Assembly (NCBI RefSeq): GCF_045679555.1
Contig: NC_092094.1
Location: forward strand, 11,904,819-11,968,818
Direction: 5' to 3'
DNA length: 64,000 nt
Source: Salvelinus alpinus
Taxonomy: Eukaryota > Chordata > Actinopteri > Salmoniformes > Salmonidae
A model generated the notes under the pieces. It searched no databases and was not told the origin of the DNA. It saw only the letters and a program-made list of their open reading frames with translations. This document shows positions 61,724 to 64,000 of this stretch, in pieces (positions within the stretch are counted from its first letter, which is position 1; the number at the start of each line of letters is the position of its first letter). Position numbers and translations under genes: made by a program.

Positions 61724-63160
61724 AGGGGTCAGTGTCTCCTGACCCCTCCTGTCTCAGCCTCCAGTATTTTTGCTGCAGTAGTTTATGTGTCGGGGGGCTA
61801 GGGTCAGTTGTTATATCTGGAGTATTTCTCCTGTCTTATCCGATGTCCTGTGTGAATTTATGTATGTTCTCTCTAATTCTCTCTCTCTCTTTTTCTCTCT
61901 CTCTCTGAGGACCTGAGTCCTAGGACCATGCCTCAGGACTACCTGGCCTGATGACTCCTTGCTGTCTCCAGTCCACCTGGCCGTGCTGAGGCTCCAGTTT
62001 CAACTGTTCTGCCTGCGGCTATGGAACACTGACCTGCTCACCGGATGTGCTACCTGTCCCAGACCTGCTGTTTTCAACTCTCTAGAGACAGCAGGAGCGG
62101 TAGAGATACTCTGAATGATCGGCGATGAAAAGCCAACTGACATTTACTCCTGAGGTGCTGACCTGTTGCACCATCGACAACCACTGTCAAGTTGTCTAGG
62201 TGTTATAATTATTTCAGCTCTGCCCAAACTTGAAAACGGCTTGCTCAACCCGTGAAGGATGCAAAGGGACAACTCAATTCCTTTCCAGTGTTTTATTATG
62301 GTTTTGATGCCATTTGTTGAATATGTTGAAACAGTTGATTTGTTGAATAGAGTAGTTGAATGACAGAGGAATAAGGAATAGGAATAGGTTGATAACCTTA
62401 AACAGAGAATAAACATGCATTATTTTACACTAAACAATGCATGACACAGCAACAAAGCATGGCTTTGAATAAAGTAAACGTTTAAACAATTTAATCTAGC
62501 ACTTCTAGCAATTACTTCTGCAGTCAGAAAATATCCACAACAAAAGAAGTCACCACTCCTACCAGAGTTAAACATGTAAATTGTGCTAAGCACTGGATGC
62601 AACATAATAAATAATTCCAAACATTACATACCAGTTGCGTCTTTAGGGTTGAACAATGAGCTGTGTGTATGTTGAGGACCAAACATTTTATACCCATGCT
62701 TATCTGCCAGGTGCGCATGTAAAAGTAGTCCCTCCAGAAATCCTGGCTCAATTTTTTAGTTCCACCCGTGTTTTTGGGTTATCTGCCCTCTTGAGGCCTG
62801 GAGTTCTTTAAAGGAAGAGCTGCCATTGTGCTCATGTTTTGAGTGTTCTGTTTTTTGACGCAACAACCACTGTGATTATTATTTTTTGACCCTGCTGGTC
62901 ATATATTAACATTTGAACATCTTGGCCATGTTCTGTTATAATCTCCACCCGGCACAGCCAGAAGAGGACTGGCCACCCCTCATAGCCTGGTTCCTCTCTA
63001 GGTTTCTTCCTAGGTTCTGGCCTTCCTAGGGAGGTTTTCCTAGCCACCGTGCTTCTACGCCTGCATTGCTTGCTGATTGGGGTTTTAGGCTGGATTTCTG
63101 TACAGTACTTTGTGACATCAGCTGATGTAAGAAGGGCTTTATAAATACATATGATTGATA
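61724..63160 (+). mobile_element. L2-like LINE 3' UTR, interrupted
   Basis: Homologous to about 10410-11150, beginning CAGTGTCTCCTGACCCCTCC and ending GGGCTTTATAAATACATATGATTGATA. It lies in a TPC intron and is split by the 62188-62862 insertion. Confidence 0.85.
62188..62862. mobile_element. 675-bp insertion with 11-bp target duplication
   Basis: ACAACCACTGT (62177-62187) is repeated at 62863-62873. The uninterrupted site is seen once at about 10862-10872. The inserted sequence has no recognised coding region or terminal repeats; the 11-bp duplication suggests retroposition. Confidence 0.75.
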
Positions 63161-64000
63161 ACTCTTTATTTAGCAGATGTCAATCCAGACATCCATTCTG
63201 AGGAGGAATTTGGGCGTCAGGGCAGCTGTCAGAGCCAGGAACCTTCCTTCTCTGAGGATGTTACTGTGTAAGAAAGAACCCCTTTGTGGTGTTTATTTTA
63301 TTCATATACAACAGCAAAATGGTGGAGCGCTTTCTGTATGTATAAAATAATATCTATTGTGTTCCAGTGAGTGTGTTATTGTCCAGACAGTCCTGAAGGT
63401 GATGAGGAGAGTTCAGATGAAAGGTTATTACAGAGATGCCATCATGAAGGTGAGATGGTTCCCACCTTACCTGAAACAACATACTGTAATACATAGCGTT
63501 AAAAAACGTTATGTTTTATGAAGTTATATATGTACATGGCCACACCTCTGAATTGTGAACACTTTTGGTACGTCAAAAGATTCTAAAAGTGTAATTTCCT
63601 CAGAAAGCGTCACAGTCATCCAGTGGCTTCATCCCCAGGGAGGCCTTCCAGAGACTGTTTGATGAGCTGGACAAGGACAGGATCAAACAGGTATTTATAT
63701 TTTATCTCTACGACAATGTTCAGTTCTTCAAAACTATGCAGTTGGCAGACTGTCAATCTAACTCCAAGCAGACTTTCATCATTTGCCTTTGTGCTTGCAT
63801 TTGCAACGGAAGCAAACATTTAGACAGAAGCAAACTTGAAAAGTTATTGTGAAAGGAGATTGAACAGCGAATTGAAGTCATTGTTTTCCTCTGTAGCATC
63901 CTCCGTTGCCTGAGTACTCGTCTAAGTTCCTGCACAAGGTTCAGTATATCTTCAGTCAGCATTATGTCACTGTGGTGGGGAATGTTGCCCTGGCCAATGT

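Larger units (their letters stand above)
60182..64000 (+). pseudogene. Two-pore channel (TPC2/TPC3-type), second partial copy, runs off the window
   Basis: Exons recognised: 60182-60298 (S2-S3, one extra GAG codon versus copy 1), 60485-60588 (S4, MRIRKLFRSFYLLHNS), 60684-60756 (S5, FTMFGMLRF), 61093-61190 (pore helix and filter TTDNNPD), about 61310-61371 (S6 start), 61513-61577 ([17 protein letters not shown]), about 63177-63267 (MSIQTSILRRNLGVRAA), 63368-63449 (VQTVLKVMRRVQMKG), 63604-63690 (REAFQRLFDELDKDR) and 63897 to the window end (HPPLPEYSSKFL). Damage: TAA at 60536-60538 in S4-S5; the 61093-61190 exon is frameshifted; the next exon lacks its acceptor AG and has a one-base deletion; the 63177-63267 exon changes frame before its donor. 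It keeps the exons that copy 1 lost. No N-terminal exons precede it. Confidence 0.85.

Overview
This is eukaryotic, vertebrate DNA, and almost certainly from a salmonid fish. Genes are split by GT-AG introns, and vertebrate tRNA-Pro genes are present. The repeats are the dense young set I associate with salmonid assemblies: Tc1-like elements, LINE tails ending in TGATTTGATTT, palindromic elements built around 'TAGTGCACTA', and tRNA-derived SINE tails. There are also very long CA, CTT and CAGA microsatellites and two 100-N assembly gaps (1373-1472, 46694-46793). The species call rests on recognising repeats, not on a search.

Layout. 1-17 kb is repeats: LINE tails, microsatellites, a 1.45-kb terminal-inverted-repeat element, and a LINE (Rex1-like RT) split by a nested L2-like LINE. 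17.8-21.0 kb (+) is a two-exon cytochrome c oxidase subunit 8 gene (cox8b-like, 68 aa). 45.8-23.15 kb (-) is a complete 11-exon ric8a gene; splicing the exons by eye gives an uninterrupted 600-codon reading frame. Its introns carry one tandem repeat after another: a 7.5-kb, 21/29-bp minisatellite in the last intron, 37-bp, 22-bp and 38-bp arrays in introns 1-2, and a nearly full-length Tc1-like transposon. Two further arrays, 11 x 82 bp and 3 x 40 bp, run across exon 5'-splice-site junctions, and a ~190-bp (TG)n tract abuts the exon 8 acceptor. 46-49.5 kb is LINE/LTR debris between two copies of the ric8a upstream region, each with a ZNF143-type site. 50.5-64.0 kb (+) is a broken two-pore channel (TPC2/TPC3-type) locus in two partial tandem copies. 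The first copy has a TE-truncated exon, a large internal exon deletion and a GT->CT donor. The second has a stop codon, frameshifts and a lost acceptor. Intact tRNA-Pro(AGG) and tRNA-Pro(TGG) genes, plus two damaged relatives, lie in this locus.

How the genes relate. cox8b-like and ric8a are convergent; ric8a and the TPC locus are head to head and may once have shared a promoter. Cox8 is an inner-mitochondrial-membrane subunit of complex IV, Ric8A is a cytosolic chaperone/exchange factor for G-protein alpha subunits, and TPCs are endolysosomal cation channels. They share no pathway. The most unusual content is the tandem amplification of functional splice-site sequence inside ric8a and the decay of the duplicated TPC locus.
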